A program made the position numbers and the translations under genes. From the NCBI GenBank assembly GCA_003235325.1, contig QJWQ01000155.1:1-41910 (forward strand): DNA of 41,910 nt. Direction: 5' to 3'. Origin of the DNA: Gammaproteobacteria bacterium (lineage in GTDB: Bacteria; Pseudomonadota; Gammaproteobacteria; Pseudomonadales; Porticoccaceae). Shown piece by piece: positions 8,756 through 17,412 of this stretch; within the stretch, counting starts at the first letter, position 1, and the number at the start of each line of letters is the position of its first letter. Under the pieces are notes generated by a model. It was not told the origin of the DNA, ran no database searches, and saw nothing but the letters and a program-made list of their open reading frames with translations.

Positions 8756-9723
8756 TGTCGGGACCTTGCCATCGCCGCTGCCTGGCTGATCGCCGCTGCC
8801 AGGCTGCCGGGATCAGCCCTGCCGGTACCCGCCAGGTCCAGTGCCGTGCCGTGATCCACCGAGGTGCGAATGATGGGCAGACCCAGGGTGATGTTGACGG
8901 CGCGGCCGAAGCCCCTGTATTTCAGAACCGGCAGTCCCTGATCGTGGTACATGGCCAGCACGGCATCGGTCCGGTCCAGATAACCTGGGGTGAACAGGGT
9001 GTCGGCGGGCAGCGGGCCGGTCAGGTCAAGACCTAGCTGGCGCAAGTCCTCGAGAGCCGGTTCAATGACGTCCATTTCCTCCCGCCCGAGGTGACCGCTT
9101 TCTCCCGCGTGGGGATTGAGTCCGGCCACCAGGATTCGCGGCCGAACTATGCCGAAACGCTGTTGCAGATCCTGGTGCAGGATGAGAATCACTTTCCGAA
9201 GCAGGTCTCGATTTATGGCGTCTGCTACTGCCCGCAGGGGCAGGTGCGTGGTTACCAGCGCCACCCGGAAGTCATCGACGGCCAGCATCATGACCACACG
9301 TTGCGTGCCGGTTCTGGCGGCGAGAAATTCGGTATGGCCGGTAAAGGCAATACCGGCATCGTTGATCACGGCCTTGTTGATCGGGCCGGTAACCAGGGCC
9401 TGACAGCGGTCCTCGAGGCAATGGCCGGTGGCCAGATCCAGGCTCGACAGCACGTAACCGGCATTGCCGGCAGTGGCAGTCCCCGGCTTGCAGGGTTCCG
9501 CCAGGGGTACGGGTTGTAGCGCCAGTTCTCCGGGATTCAGTCCCCGCCCATTGGCCGGGCGCAACTGCAGGGGCAGGCCCAGCAGTGCCGCCCGCTCCTC
9601 CAGCAAAACGGGGTCGGCATAGGCCACCAACTCGTGGGGACTGCCGCCCTGCACCAGCTGGATCAACAGATCGGGACCGATGCCGGCGGGTTCGCCGGGC
9701 GTGACAGCCAGTGTCAGCGTCAT
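8752..9723 (-). CDS. pdxA: 4-hydroxythreonine-4-phosphate dehydrogenase
   Basis: NAD-dependent step of the DXP-dependent pyridoxal phosphate pathway. At 323 residues it has normal length. The three metal-binding histidines are visible at about H160 (TTHLPL), H205 ([10 protein letters not shown]) and H260 (YHDQGLP), matching the spacing in E. coli PdxA. It follows surA after 57 bases and overlaps rsmA by 4 bases, as in E. coli. Confidence 0.96.
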   Translation of the reverse strand: MTLTLAVTPGEPAGIGPDLLIQLVQGGSPHELVAYADPVLLEERAALLGLPLQLRPANGRGLNPGELALQPVPLAEPCKPGTATAGNAGYVLSSLDLATGHCLEDRCQALVTGPINKAVINDAGIAFTGHTEFLAARTGTQRVVMMLAVDDFRVALVTTHLPLRAVADAINRDLLRKVILILHQDLQQRFGIVRPRILVAGLNPHAGESGHLGREEMDVIEPALEDLRQLGLDLTGPLPADTLFTPGYLDRTDAVLAMYHDQGLPVLKYRGFGRAVNITLGLPIIRTSVDHGTALDLAGTGRADPGSLAAAISQAAAMARSRQ

Positions 9724-9780
9724 GGCAGCAGTGTCAAGGATTCGGCAAATCGCGTCTCGGTTCGAATGCCGGTATTGGCG

Positions 9781-11082
9781 TCATACCTTGATTTCAACGA
9801 AAGCCTCATCCCGGATTTCCTGCAGCCAGACTTGAAGCTCTTCCTGAAACTTGCGTTGACGCAAAATGTTTTCCGCCTGATTGCGCTTGATTTCCTCACT
9901 GAAATCCTGCTCCCGCTGTTCATCGACCTCCAGGATATGCCAGCCGAAAGCGGTTCTGAAGGGTTCGCTGACGGCGCCGGGTTCGGTGGCATTCAGGGTG
10001 TTCTCAAATTCCGGAACAAATTTGCCCGGCAGTGACCAGCCGAGATCGCCGCCTCCGAGGGCCGAGCTGATATCCTCGGAATTGGCTTTGGCCAGTTCCG
10101 CAAAATCCTCGCCGTCGACAATGCGCTGGCGAATGGCTTCCAACTGAAGACGGGTATCTTCATCATTGCGGATTTCATTGGGAATCAGCAGGATGTGTCG
10201 TACCTTTTTCTGTTTCACCAGCTGCTTGTTGCTGCCGCGGCGGTCATAAAGTTTAAGAATGTGGATGCCGGCATCGCTGCGAATGGGTTCGGTGACCTGG
10301 CCCGGCTCCAGATCGGTGAGCGCGCGGGTAAAAATGTCCGGTAATTGTGCGGCCTTGCGCCAACCCAGATCCCCGCCATTGAGAGCGTTCTGTCCGGCGG
10401 AGTTGGCAACAGCCAGGCTTTTAAAATCGCCGCCGGCCTGGACCTGGGCAATGATGTCCTCAGCCTTGGTCTGTGCTGCCTGGATTTCCTCCTTGGTGGC
10501 CCCGACGGACAGGGGGATCAGGATATGCCCCAGATTGAGATCTGGCGACGACCAGAGTTTGCCCTCTTCGGAAACCAGGAAATTGGTGATTTCCTGCTCG
10601 GAAATGTAAATACGGCGATTGACCTGGGCCTGCTGGACCTGGTTCAGCATCATTTCGTCCCGCAGGTCAGCTTTCATCTGGTTAAGACTCGTTCCCGATT
10701 CCTGAATTCTGGTGACCAGCTGGTCGAGGCTGACGCCCTTGGATTGTGCCATACGAGTCAGGGCGTTGTTGAGGTCGGTGTCGGTAATCCTGACGCCGGC
10801 GCGCATGGCCATGTTCAGCTGAATCCGTTCGATGATCAGTCTCTCGAGGACCTGGGGCCTGAGAATTTCCGGGGGTGGAGCTTCGGTACCGCTTTCTTTC
10901 AAACGCTGGTAGATATTGTCCATTCGGCTCTGCAGTTCGCTGTTCATTACCACGTCGGAATCGACCACGGCAGCGATGCTGTCAAGGAGACGAAACTCCG
11001 CCTGGACCGGGCTCAGGGCCAGCAGTGAGGCAAAAGTCACCAGAACAAGCCTGGTCAAGGCTCGTGAATTATAAGAGGTCAT
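9781..11082 (-). CDS. surA: Periplasmic chaperone and peptidyl-prolyl isomerase SurA
   Basis: Escorts outer-membrane proteins across the periplasm to the BAM complex. With the start at 11082 it has 433 residues (E. coli 428): a signal peptide of about 28 residues ending SPVQA, the N-terminal chaperone domain, two parvulin domains (starting near LNLGHILIP and VRHILLIP) and the C-terminal helix. The frame stays open upstream inside lptD, but the earlier codons have no signal peptide. The ATG comes one base after the lptD stop, so translation is probably coupled; LptD is a SurA client, so the pairing is functional. Confidence 0.95.
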   Translation of the reverse strand: MTSYNSRALTRLVLVTFASLLALSPVQAEFRLLDSIAAVVDSDVVMNSELQSRMDNIYQRLKESGTEAPPPEILRPQVLERLIIERIQLNMAMRAGVRITDTDLNNALTRMAQSKGVSLDQLVTRIQESGTSLNQMKADLRDEMMLNQVQQAQVNRRIYISEQEITNFLVSEEGKLWSSPDLNLGHILIPLSVGATKEEIQAAQTKAEDIIAQVQAGGDFKSLAVANSAGQNALNGGDLGWRKAAQLPDIFTRALTDLEPGQVTEPIRSDAGIHILKLYDRRGSNKQLVKQKKVRHILLIPNEIRNDEDTRLQLEAIRQRIVDGEDFAELAKANSEDISSALGGGDLGWSLPGKFVPEFENTLNATEPGAVSEPFRTAFGWHILEVDEQREQDFSEEIKRNQAENILRQRKFQEELQVWLQEIRDEAFVEIKV

Positions 11083-11083
11083 A

Positions 11084-13792
11084 CTATCTTTCCGGTTGTT
11101 GATAGCCGTAAATACTATCGGTGAGGATGTTGTCGACGCTGCTGCTGGATCCCGCCAGCCCCTTGAACAGTACCTGGAAGAAAATACCCTTGTCGTGCAC
11201 CAGGTTTTCCTCCGGAAGTGTGGCAGTGTCATCCCGGTCCAGCCAGCGCCTGGCCACCAGGCTCGCACGCCAGCAACAGTCGTTGTATTCGAGTCCGGTA
11301 AACACCTCCAGTTCCCTGCTGTTGGTGAGATCGTGGTTCCAGCGACCAATGATTCGCCAGTTCATGCTAACGGGCAGGAAGAAGGAGGCATCGGTCTGTT
11401 CGATGTCCTGATCCGGTTCGCTCAGGGTCGGGTTTTCATCCCTGCGCGTGTAACGATACGACAGGTTGACCACACCGGTGCCCTGATTGTTGAAGCGAAA
11501 GCTGACATTGCCCTTGTTGACCAGGCCGGTGTCGCGGTCATAGAGAATATCGGTCTGGACCCGCCAGTCACCCCAGATCTGGGCGCCGAGTTCAGCGGCA
11601 TAGTCCGACTGGTCCCGTGTCAATGACTGCAGGTCATCCTGCGCCGTGAGATTGAGGTTTTCCTGAAGCGAGGGATCGTTGAACACTGCCTCGCTAATGA
11701 GGGGATTTAGTGACACCCTGCGATCGGCCAGATAGAAAATCTGGCCGATGCTGGCATGGAGCTGTTCTCTGCCGGTATCGGCATCTATCAACCTTGTGGT
11801 GATCCCCAGGGTCACCTGTTCGGCATCACCGACCCGGTCGCCACCGGTAAAGCGATCCGTGCGGAACAGTTGCTGATAGGTGAAGGTCATTTCCGATGTG
11901 TCGAAATTCGGCAGTTCGGATTGATCCTTGAAGCGGGAATTCAGGTAAAAAATCCTGGGTTCCAGGGTCTGGATGGACTCGTCGCGCCAGGGGTTGTCCC
12001 GCTCGAAATACAGGCCGGCATCGATGAAGCTGGCAGGAACAGCCAGGGTCGGCCGGGTGTCGGTGCTGTTTTTGACCGGATTTCTAAGATCGTAGGCCAG
12101 ATAACTCATCTGCACCCCGGGCCTGAAGTAGCCCCACAGCCAATGGCGATCCCAAGCCAGTTGGTAATTGGCCCGCAGGCGGTTGCCCGTTATCTGGGTG
12201 TCCTCGCTGTCCCGATTGAATCCTGCACCAGAATTGGGCGTGTCATCATCGGCGTGTTCGAAAAGGGTGAACTCGTGGTTCAGGGTCAGGGTCAGGTCTG
12301 TGCTGTTAAACCGGTAATCGCCGTTCAGCTCAAGCCTTGGCATCTGCTGGTATTGTTGCTTGAATTCCAGGATGTTCTGGGGAATACCGTTTTCGTCCAG
12401 AATCAGGGTCTTGGCAATGGTCTGGTATTTCTGTGCGGTGATGCTTGATCGCCAGTTATCGGTGCGATAACCGACGGCGACCGCCTGGTTCAGATGTGAC
12501 CTGCTGCTGACTTCGAGGGTGGCATTGTCGAGATCGAGGAAGTAGTCACTGTCGCTGACTTCGGTGTAATCAACCAGTGTCGACCAGTCCCGCTTGAGGC
12601 CGCCAATATGCTCAACATTGATTAGCCAGCGGTCACTGCCCTCGTAGGGTAACAGCCCGGTAACCGGGTCGGGGGATGTTTCGCCGAGCTTGCCGCCCTT
12701 GTCTTCCCAGAGATAGGCGCCGCTGAACTCGCTTTGGGTATAGCGGGACATGTGGCGCATTTCCACTTCCGCCATGGTGCCCCTTTCCTCCACCAGGCGC
12801 GGAGTCAGAGTGGCATCGTAGTTGGGCGCCAGGTTCAGATAAATCGGTTGGGCATAATCGAAACCGTTGTCGTTGCTGGTACTGAGGTGTGGGAACAACA
12901 GGCCCGAGGTGCGGTTTTCAGACAGGGAATAACGCATCCAGGGGAAGTAGAAGACTGGCCAGTCTTTGATATGGAGGCGCACGTGCCTGGCTTCGACAAT
13001 ATTGGTATTGACGTCGACAGAGATGTTCGAGGAGACCAGAGACCAGGCGTTGCTGCCCGGTTCACAGGAGGTATAGGTGGCATCATCGACAAAAATAACG
13101 CCATCTCCGGCCCTGGAGAGCCTGGATGCGGTGCCCCTGATACCCATTTCGTGCAGTACATAAGTGGCATCGTTCATCCTGACGTCACCACTGTCAATAT
13201 TGACGTAGGCGGAACCGCCGAGCATTAACAGGCCGGGCTCCCTGAGCTGAATATTGTCTTCAAGCTGAACCGTACGGGCTCCCTGGTCGATGACGGCGTG
13301 GTCGCTGCGTATCTGCCGATACCCCTGGGATACCTGGACATCGCCTTCGAGTCGCGCGATATTGCCCTGAGCCTCGGTGGCGCTGGCGCCTACCCGCACC
13401 GGTGCCTGTTCCGGATCCAGTTCAGAGTCCGGGTAATTTTTCACTGGCTCAATGTAGGCGCCACAGCAGCCGGAGGGCAGGTGCTGCCGCTGCTCCTCGG
13501 TCATCTGGCTGGCATTGACCCAGTCGAGATTGGTGGTCAGTCGAACCCGGGGCTCGTCCTCGGCGCGGGTGGGCAGCGCCGACGTTCTTCGGCTTCGATA
13601 GAAGGCCTTGCCCGTAACAACTTCCTCGACACACTGCCACTTGCCCTCAGCGTCGCTGGTGCAGGACCACTGGGTCAGTGTCTGCTCGGCGGCGTCAGCT
13701 GGCATCGCGGTGATTATGCCGAGGGAAAGCAAGAGATGTTGCCTGATGCCGTAATGGACAGGTCTTTTCTTGCCGTTGTGGAGTAAAGCCAT
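11084..13792 (-). CDS. lptD: LPS-assembly protein LptD
   Basis: Outer-membrane beta-barrel that inserts lipopolysaccharide into the outer leaflet together with LptE, which is also encoded in this window. The 902 residues comprise a signal peptide (about 1-34, ending MPADAA), an N-terminal cysteine-containing extension with GCCGAYIEP, the OstA-like jellyroll (about 120-250) and a C-terminal barrel. The NDCCW near the C-terminus corresponds to the paired cysteines used in the LptD disulfide exchange. The start at 13792 follows GGAT; an in-frame ATG 15 codons earlier is possible but extends past a normal signal peptide. First gene of the minus-strand string, divergent from amgK. Confidence 0.95.
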   Translation of the reverse strand: MALLHNGKKRPVHYGIRQHLLLSLGIITAMPADAAEQTLTQWSCTSDAEGKWQCVEEVVTGKAFYRSRRTSALPTRAEDEPRVRLTTNLDWVNASQMTEEQRQHLPSGCCGAYIEPVKNYPDSELDPEQAPVRVGASATEAQGNIARLEGDVQVSQGYRQIRSDHAVIDQGARTVQLEDNIQLREPGLLMLGGSAYVNIDSGDVRMNDATYVLHEMGIRGTASRLSRAGDGVIFVDDATYTSCEPGSNAWSLVSSNISVDVNTNIVEARHVRLHIKDWPVFYFPWMRYSLSENRTSGLLFPHLSTSNDNGFDYAQPIYLNLAPNYDATLTPRLVEERGTMAEVEMRHMSRYTQSEFSGAYLWEDKGGKLGETSPDPVTGLLPYEGSDRWLINVEHIGGLKRDWSTLVDYTEVSDSDYFLDLDNATLEVSSRSHLNQAVAVGYRTDNWRSSITAQKYQTIAKTLILDENGIPQNILEFKQQYQQMPRLELNGDYRFNSTDLTLTLNHEFTLFEHADDDTPNSGAGFNRDSEDTQITGNRLRANYQLAWDRHWLWGYFRPGVQMSYLAYDLRNPVKNSTDTRPTLAVPASFIDAGLYFERDNPWRDESIQTLEPRIFYLNSRFKDQSELPNFDTSEMTFTYQQLFRTDRFTGGDRVGDAEQVTLGITTRLIDADTGREQLHASIGQIFYLADRRVSLNPLISEAVFNDPSLQENLNLTAQDDLQSLTRDQSDYAAELGAQIWGDWRVQTDILYDRDTGLVNKGNVSFRFNNQGTGVVNLSYRYTRRDENPTLSEPDQDIEQTDASFFLPVSMNWRIIGRWNHDLTNSRELEVFTGLEYNDCCWRASLVARRWLDRDDTATLPEENLVHDKGIFFQVLFKGLAGSSSSVDNILTDSIYGYQQPER

Positions 13793-13931
13793 TCTTGTTA
13801 TCCGTAGTGCTGAAAGCCCGGCCGTGCAATGGGCCATTTTACCTGAACTTTTTGACGGTGCGAGCGATGAAGCTCCCCCGGCGCCAAAATTGGGCTAGAA
13901 TCAGCAACCCTTTTTTCACAATCTCGGTGCG

Positions 13932-14987
13932 ATGGACAAAACACTGGCGTTAAAGCAATGGGTCGATAGCTGGCTGCCTGCCCGCTTTCAACGACCACTG
14001 GACCTGAGCCTGGAACCACTGACCGGGGATGCCGGCTTTCGGCAATATTTCCGCGTCAACAGCCGGCCCTCCTCGATTGCCGTGTATGCGCCGCCGGCAA
14101 ATGAAAACAATCTGGCCTTCGTTGAAAAGGCCATCGCCTTCCGGCGAGGGGGAGTACATGTACCCGAGGTACATGCCGTCAATTTCCAACGGGGCTTCCT
14201 GTTGCTGGAAGATCTGGGTGACGATCTGTATTTGCCCCTGCTCAACGATCGAACGGTTTCCTGGCTCTATTCCCGGGCGGAACAGGAATTGATTTTAATT
14301 CAGCAGGTTGCACCTGATCCGGAGGTATTCTCCGCCTATGATGGCGCTCTACTGGAAGCGGAGATGGCCCTGTTCCCGCAGTGGTTCGTCAGTAAACTGA
14401 TGATGCTGGAAGAGGACGATGAGACCCTGGCGGTACTGAGGCAGACTTTTGATCTTTTAATTGCCGAAGCCCTGGCGCAACCGCAGGTTGTGGTGCACCG
14501 TGACTACCATTCGCGCAATCTGCTGTTGCTGGCCGGAAATGGCCGTGATAACCGGGTTGGCGTCGTCGATTTCCAGGATGCGGTTGTGGGAGCGGTTACC
14601 TATGACCTGGTATCCCTGCTAAAAGATTGTTACATTCGCTGGCCTCGACCCATGATCGAGCAGCGTGCCCTCGCTTTTGCCAGGTGCGCCATGGAGGCAG
14701 GCATTATCGCCGACATCAATGACGACCAGTTTATACGCTGGTTCGATCTGATGGGCCTGCAACGCCACATCAAGGTGCTGGGCATCTTTGCCCGACTCTG
14801 GTTGCGTGACGGCAAGGCCCGATATTTGCATGATTTGCCCCTGGTAATTCGCTACACACTGGAAGTCGCCAACAGATACGCTGACACTCGGGATTTTGCC
14901 CGTTGGTTTGAAAGCAGGTTGCTGCCCCTGCTACCTCAACAGTCCTGGTACCGGGCAGAGGCCATTAACACCACCGCAGACGTGTGA
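13932..14987 (+). CDS. amgK: N-acetylmuramate/N-acetylglucosamine kinase AmgK
   Basis: Phosphorylates MurNAc at the anomeric position in the peptidoglycan recycling route that bypasses de novo UDP-MurNAc synthesis. The 351 residues have the aminoglycoside phosphotransferase fold: the catalytic loop HRDYHSRN at 189-196 and the metal-binding DFQD at 213-216. The immediate downstream partner murU supports the assignment over a generic choline/aminoglycoside kinase. A TAGAAT at 13896-13901 could be a -10 element, but no -35 at proper distance is seen. Divergent from lptD. Confidence 0.88.
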   Translation: MDKTLALKQWVDSWLPARFQRPLDLSLEPLTGDAGFRQYFRVNSRPSSIAVYAPPANENNLAFVEKAIAFRRGGVHVPEVHAVNFQRGFLLLEDLGDDLYLPLLNDRTVSWLYSRAEQELILIQQVAPDPEVFSAYDGALLEAEMALFPQWFVSKLMMLEEDDETLAVLRQTFDLLIAEALAQPQVVVHRDYHSRNLLLLAGNGRDNRVGVVDFQDAVVGAVTYDLVSLLKDCYIRWPRPMIEQRALAFARCAMEAGIIADINDDQFIRWFDLMGLQRHIKVLGIFARLWLRDGKARYLHDLPLVIRYTLEVANRYADTRDFARWFESRLLPLLPQQSWYRAEAINTTADV

Positions 14988-15083
14988 GTCTCCTCATAGC
15001 ATGTACCGTGCCTTCTGTATTGGCGGGTGACGGACCGGTTCCGGTCGAAAGAATGGAGACATCACTGCGCTGAAACAACTGTA

Positions 15084-15122
15084 ACAGTACTGTCAGATGA
15101 ATCCTTTAGACTGACAGTCTGT
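15084..15122 (+). other. Inverted repeat in the amgK-murU gap
   Basis: ACAG-T-ACTGTCAG (15084-15096) pairs with CTGACAGTCTGT (15111-15122): 12 bp with one bulged T and a 14-base spacer. It is not followed by a T run. It lies about 155 bases upstream of the preferred murU start, in a 291-base gap that holds no gene I can support, and could be an operator or an RNA hairpin. Confidence 0.55.
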
Positions 15123-15278
15123 TATCCCCATTTGATTTCGACAGTTTCCGCCACGGCCTGTCACCTAGATAATACGGAGAGTCTTTTTATGACTGAACGT
15201 CCGTCCAAAACCCTGAATTCATCTGTAACGGAAAAAACATCTTTAACAGAAAGTACTGCAATAAACAGGAGGGCACCA

Positions 15279-16010
15279 ATGAAAGCCATGATACTTGCCG
15301 CCGGTTACGGCGAGCGCCTTCGCCCGCTCACGGAAAAAACACCAAAACCCCTGCTGCAGGTCAATGGCAAGCCGCTGATTCAGTACCACGTAGAACGACT
15401 CCGGGCGTCGGGGGTCGAGGAGATAGTGATCAATACCGCCTGGCTGGGAGATCAGATCGAGGCGTTCCTCGGCAACGGCTCCCGATTCGGAGTCAGCATC
15501 ACCTGGTCCCGGGAGGGCAGTCCTCTGGAAACCGGGGGTGGTATTCGCCGGGCTCTGCCCTACCTGGGTTCCGAGCCTTTTCTGCTGGTCAACAGCGATG
15601 TCTGGACCGAATACCCCTTCGAACGCCTCGTTGCCCACAAATTGCCCGAAAACATGGATGCCCACCTGGTACTGGTTCCAACCCCCCCTTTCAAGGTACA
15701 GGGGGATTTCAGCCTGGATGAGCAAGGGGTTGTCGCCTACCCGGGCGATGACCGCCGTGCCCTGACCTTCAGCGGCATCAGCATCATGCGTCCGGACATT
15801 TTTGCCCTGTATCCTTCAGCATCGGAGAAGTTCCCCCTGCGCCGGGTGCTGGAGAGCAGTATTTCTGCCCGGTGCGTCAGCGGCGAAGTATTTCAGGGCG
15901 CCTGGTGGGATATAGGTACGGTTGACCGGCTGCAACTGCTCGACAGCCTGTTGGCGGGGGAAGTGGTTTCCCCGGCAAAAAAGCCCAGAATGCGGGCGAT
16001 TAGTGTCTGA
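15279..16010 (+). CDS. murU: N-acetylmuramate alpha-1-phosphate uridylyltransferase MurU
   Basis: Converts MurNAc-1-phosphate to UDP-MurNAc, the step after AmgK. With the chosen start it has 243 residues. The nucleotidyltransferase signature AAGYGERLRPLTEKTPKPLL covers about 7-26, with the metal-site NSDVW and a C-terminal DIGTVDRL. AGGAGGG lies 5 bases upstream of this ATG. A second in-frame ATG at 15189 also has a fair ribosome site (GGAG at 15176-15179) and would add 30 Ser/Thr-rich residues not expected for the family. Confidence 0.87.
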   Translation: MKAMILAAGYGERLRPLTEKTPKPLLQVNGKPLIQYHVERLRASGVEEIVINTAWLGDQIEAFLGNGSRFGVSITWSREGSPLETGGGIRRALPYLGSEPFLLVNSDVWTEYPFERLVAHKLPENMDAHLVLVPTPPFKVQGDFSLDEQGVVAYPGDDRRALTFSGISIMRPDIFALYPSASEKFPLRRVLESSISARCVSGEVFQGAWWDIGTVDRLQLLDSLLAGEVVSPAKKPRMRAISV

Positions 16011-16078
16011 GTTCCTGCCCACCATTTTCGAATCCTTGCAACTTCTGTAAACTCTTCGATCCTTGACTGTTGACGTGT

Positions 16079-16109
16079 GGGCTGCCATTCCGAGAGTGGA
16101 TGGCAGCCA
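16079..16109 (+). other. Inverted repeat upstream of the aminotransferase gene
   Basis: GCTGCCAT (16081-16088) and ATGGCAGC (16100-16107) form an 8-bp perfect stem with an 11-base loop; the pairing can be extended with a bulged G. No T run follows, so it is not a standard terminator. It lies about 70 bases after murU and 50 bases before the next start codon. Confidence 0.5.
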
Positions 16110-16155
16110 TTGCCGTGAGCATCATTCACGCCAGAGCATTTCAGAGAGAGTACTC

Positions 16156-17352
16156 ATGTTTAATGGCCTTGAGCATTTGCCACCGGATCCCATCCTGGGA
16201 TTGTCCCTTGCCTTTCGCGACGATTCCAATCCTGACAAAGTGGATCTCGGTGTCGGTGTCTACAAGGATGAAGCGGGCAACACCACCATCGTCAATGCCA
16301 TCAAGGAAGCCGAGCGTCGCTTTCTCGAACAGGAAAATTCCAAGGCCTACATCGCCCAGGTTGGGGTGCCGGAATACAACACCGGCATTCTTGAACTGAT
16401 ACTCGGGCACAAGCACCCGGCCATGACCGCGGATCGGGTCAGGACGGTGCTGGCGCCGGGCGGCTCCGGGGCGCTCCGGATCACCGCAGGGCTGATCAAG
16501 CGCAGTGCACCCGGGACCCGGATCTGGGTCAGCGACCCGACCTGGGCCAACCATATCCCGCTGCTGGGAAGTGCCGGCGTCGATCTGCAACCATACGCCT
16601 ACTATGACAAGACGAGCGGCACACTGGTCTTTGATCGCATGCTGGCGGCGCTTGCCCAGGCCACGGCTGGCGATGTGGTCCTGTTGCACGGTTGTTGTCA
16701 CAACCCCTGTGGGGCTGACCTGAACCGGGATCAATGGAACCAGTTGGCAGAGTTCATGGCCGGCAAAAAGCTGGTACCTTTCATCGATCTGGCCTATCAG
16801 GGCTTTGGCGACGGCATGGAGCAGGATGCCTACGGTGTCCGGCTGATGGCTGAAAAATTGCCGGAGGTTCTGGTTGCCAGTTCCTGTTCCAAGAATTTTG
16901 GCCTCTACCGGGAGCGCACCGGCAGTGTCCTGGTTATTGCAGAAAGCCCCGCTGATGCAGCCAAGGCCCAGAGCCATCTGACCAACATCGCCCGAACCAT
17001 GTATTCAATGCCGCCGGCCCACGGCGCCTTCCTGGCCGGCATTGTGCTTCAGGATTCACTGCTGAAGAAGTCCTGGCTCGATGAGGTGGCGGCCATGTGT
17101 GCCAGGATGAAGGAACTCAGAAACCTGTTGGTCACCAAGCTGGCGGACAACGACGCTCCACGGGATTTTTCCTTTATCGCCGGGCAAAAAGGCATGTTTT
17201 CCTTTCTGGGGATCACGCCAACGCAGGTGACCCGGCTGAGAGATGAGTACAGTATCTATATCGTCGGCTCGAGTCGCATCAACGTTGCCGGCATCAGCCA
17301 TGCCAACATTGATTACCTGGCTAATGCCATCGTCAAAGTGCTCAAGACCTGA
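16156..17352 (+). CDS. Aromatic amino acid / aspartate aminotransferase (TyrB/AspC family)
   Basis: PLP-dependent class I aminotransferase passing amino groups between aspartate or aromatic amino acids and 2-oxoglutarate. The 398 residues match TyrB/AspC length. The N-terminus (LPPDPILGLSLAFRDD) and GVGVYKDEAG are typical; N183 of HNPCGAD, D211 of FIDLAYQGF, and K246 of SSCSKNFGLYRERTG (Schiff-base lysine) are in place. HNPCGAD has Cys where HNPTGAD is usual. The start was set at 16156; the frame is open further upstream, but the conserved N-terminus fits here. Substrate preference cannot be read from sequence alone. Confidence 0.9.
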   Translation: MFNGLEHLPPDPILGLSLAFRDDSNPDKVDLGVGVYKDEAGNTTIVNAIKEAERRFLEQENSKAYIAQVGVPEYNTGILELILGHKHPAMTADRVRTVLAPGGSGALRITAGLIKRSAPGTRIWVSDPTWANHIPLLGSAGVDLQPYAYYDKTSGTLVFDRMLAALAQATAGDVVLLHGCCHNPCGADLNRDQWNQLAEFMAGKKLVPFIDLAYQGFGDGMEQDAYGVRLMAEKLPEVLVASSCSKNFGLYRERTGSVLVIAESPADAAKAQSHLTNIARTMYSMPPAHGAFLAGIVLQDSLLKKSWLDEVAAMCARMKELRNLLVTKLADNDAPRDFSFIAGQKGMFSFLGITPTQVTRLRDEYSIYIVGSSRINVAGISHANIDYLANAIVKVLKT

Positions 17353-17412
17353 GGCGGAAAGGCCCGCTCCGTTGCTGTGCACAGGCCGGGGAGGGACGCC
17401 CGTCGCATCCGG

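Noticed and set aside
11083-11349. Upstream extension of surA by 89 codons
   Set aside because: It lies inside lptD and would place the signal peptide in the middle of the protein.
13852-13901. Promoter for amgK made of TTGACG and TAGAAT
   Set aside because: The two hexamers are 38 bases apart, far from the 16-18 needed; only the -10-like element remains plausible.
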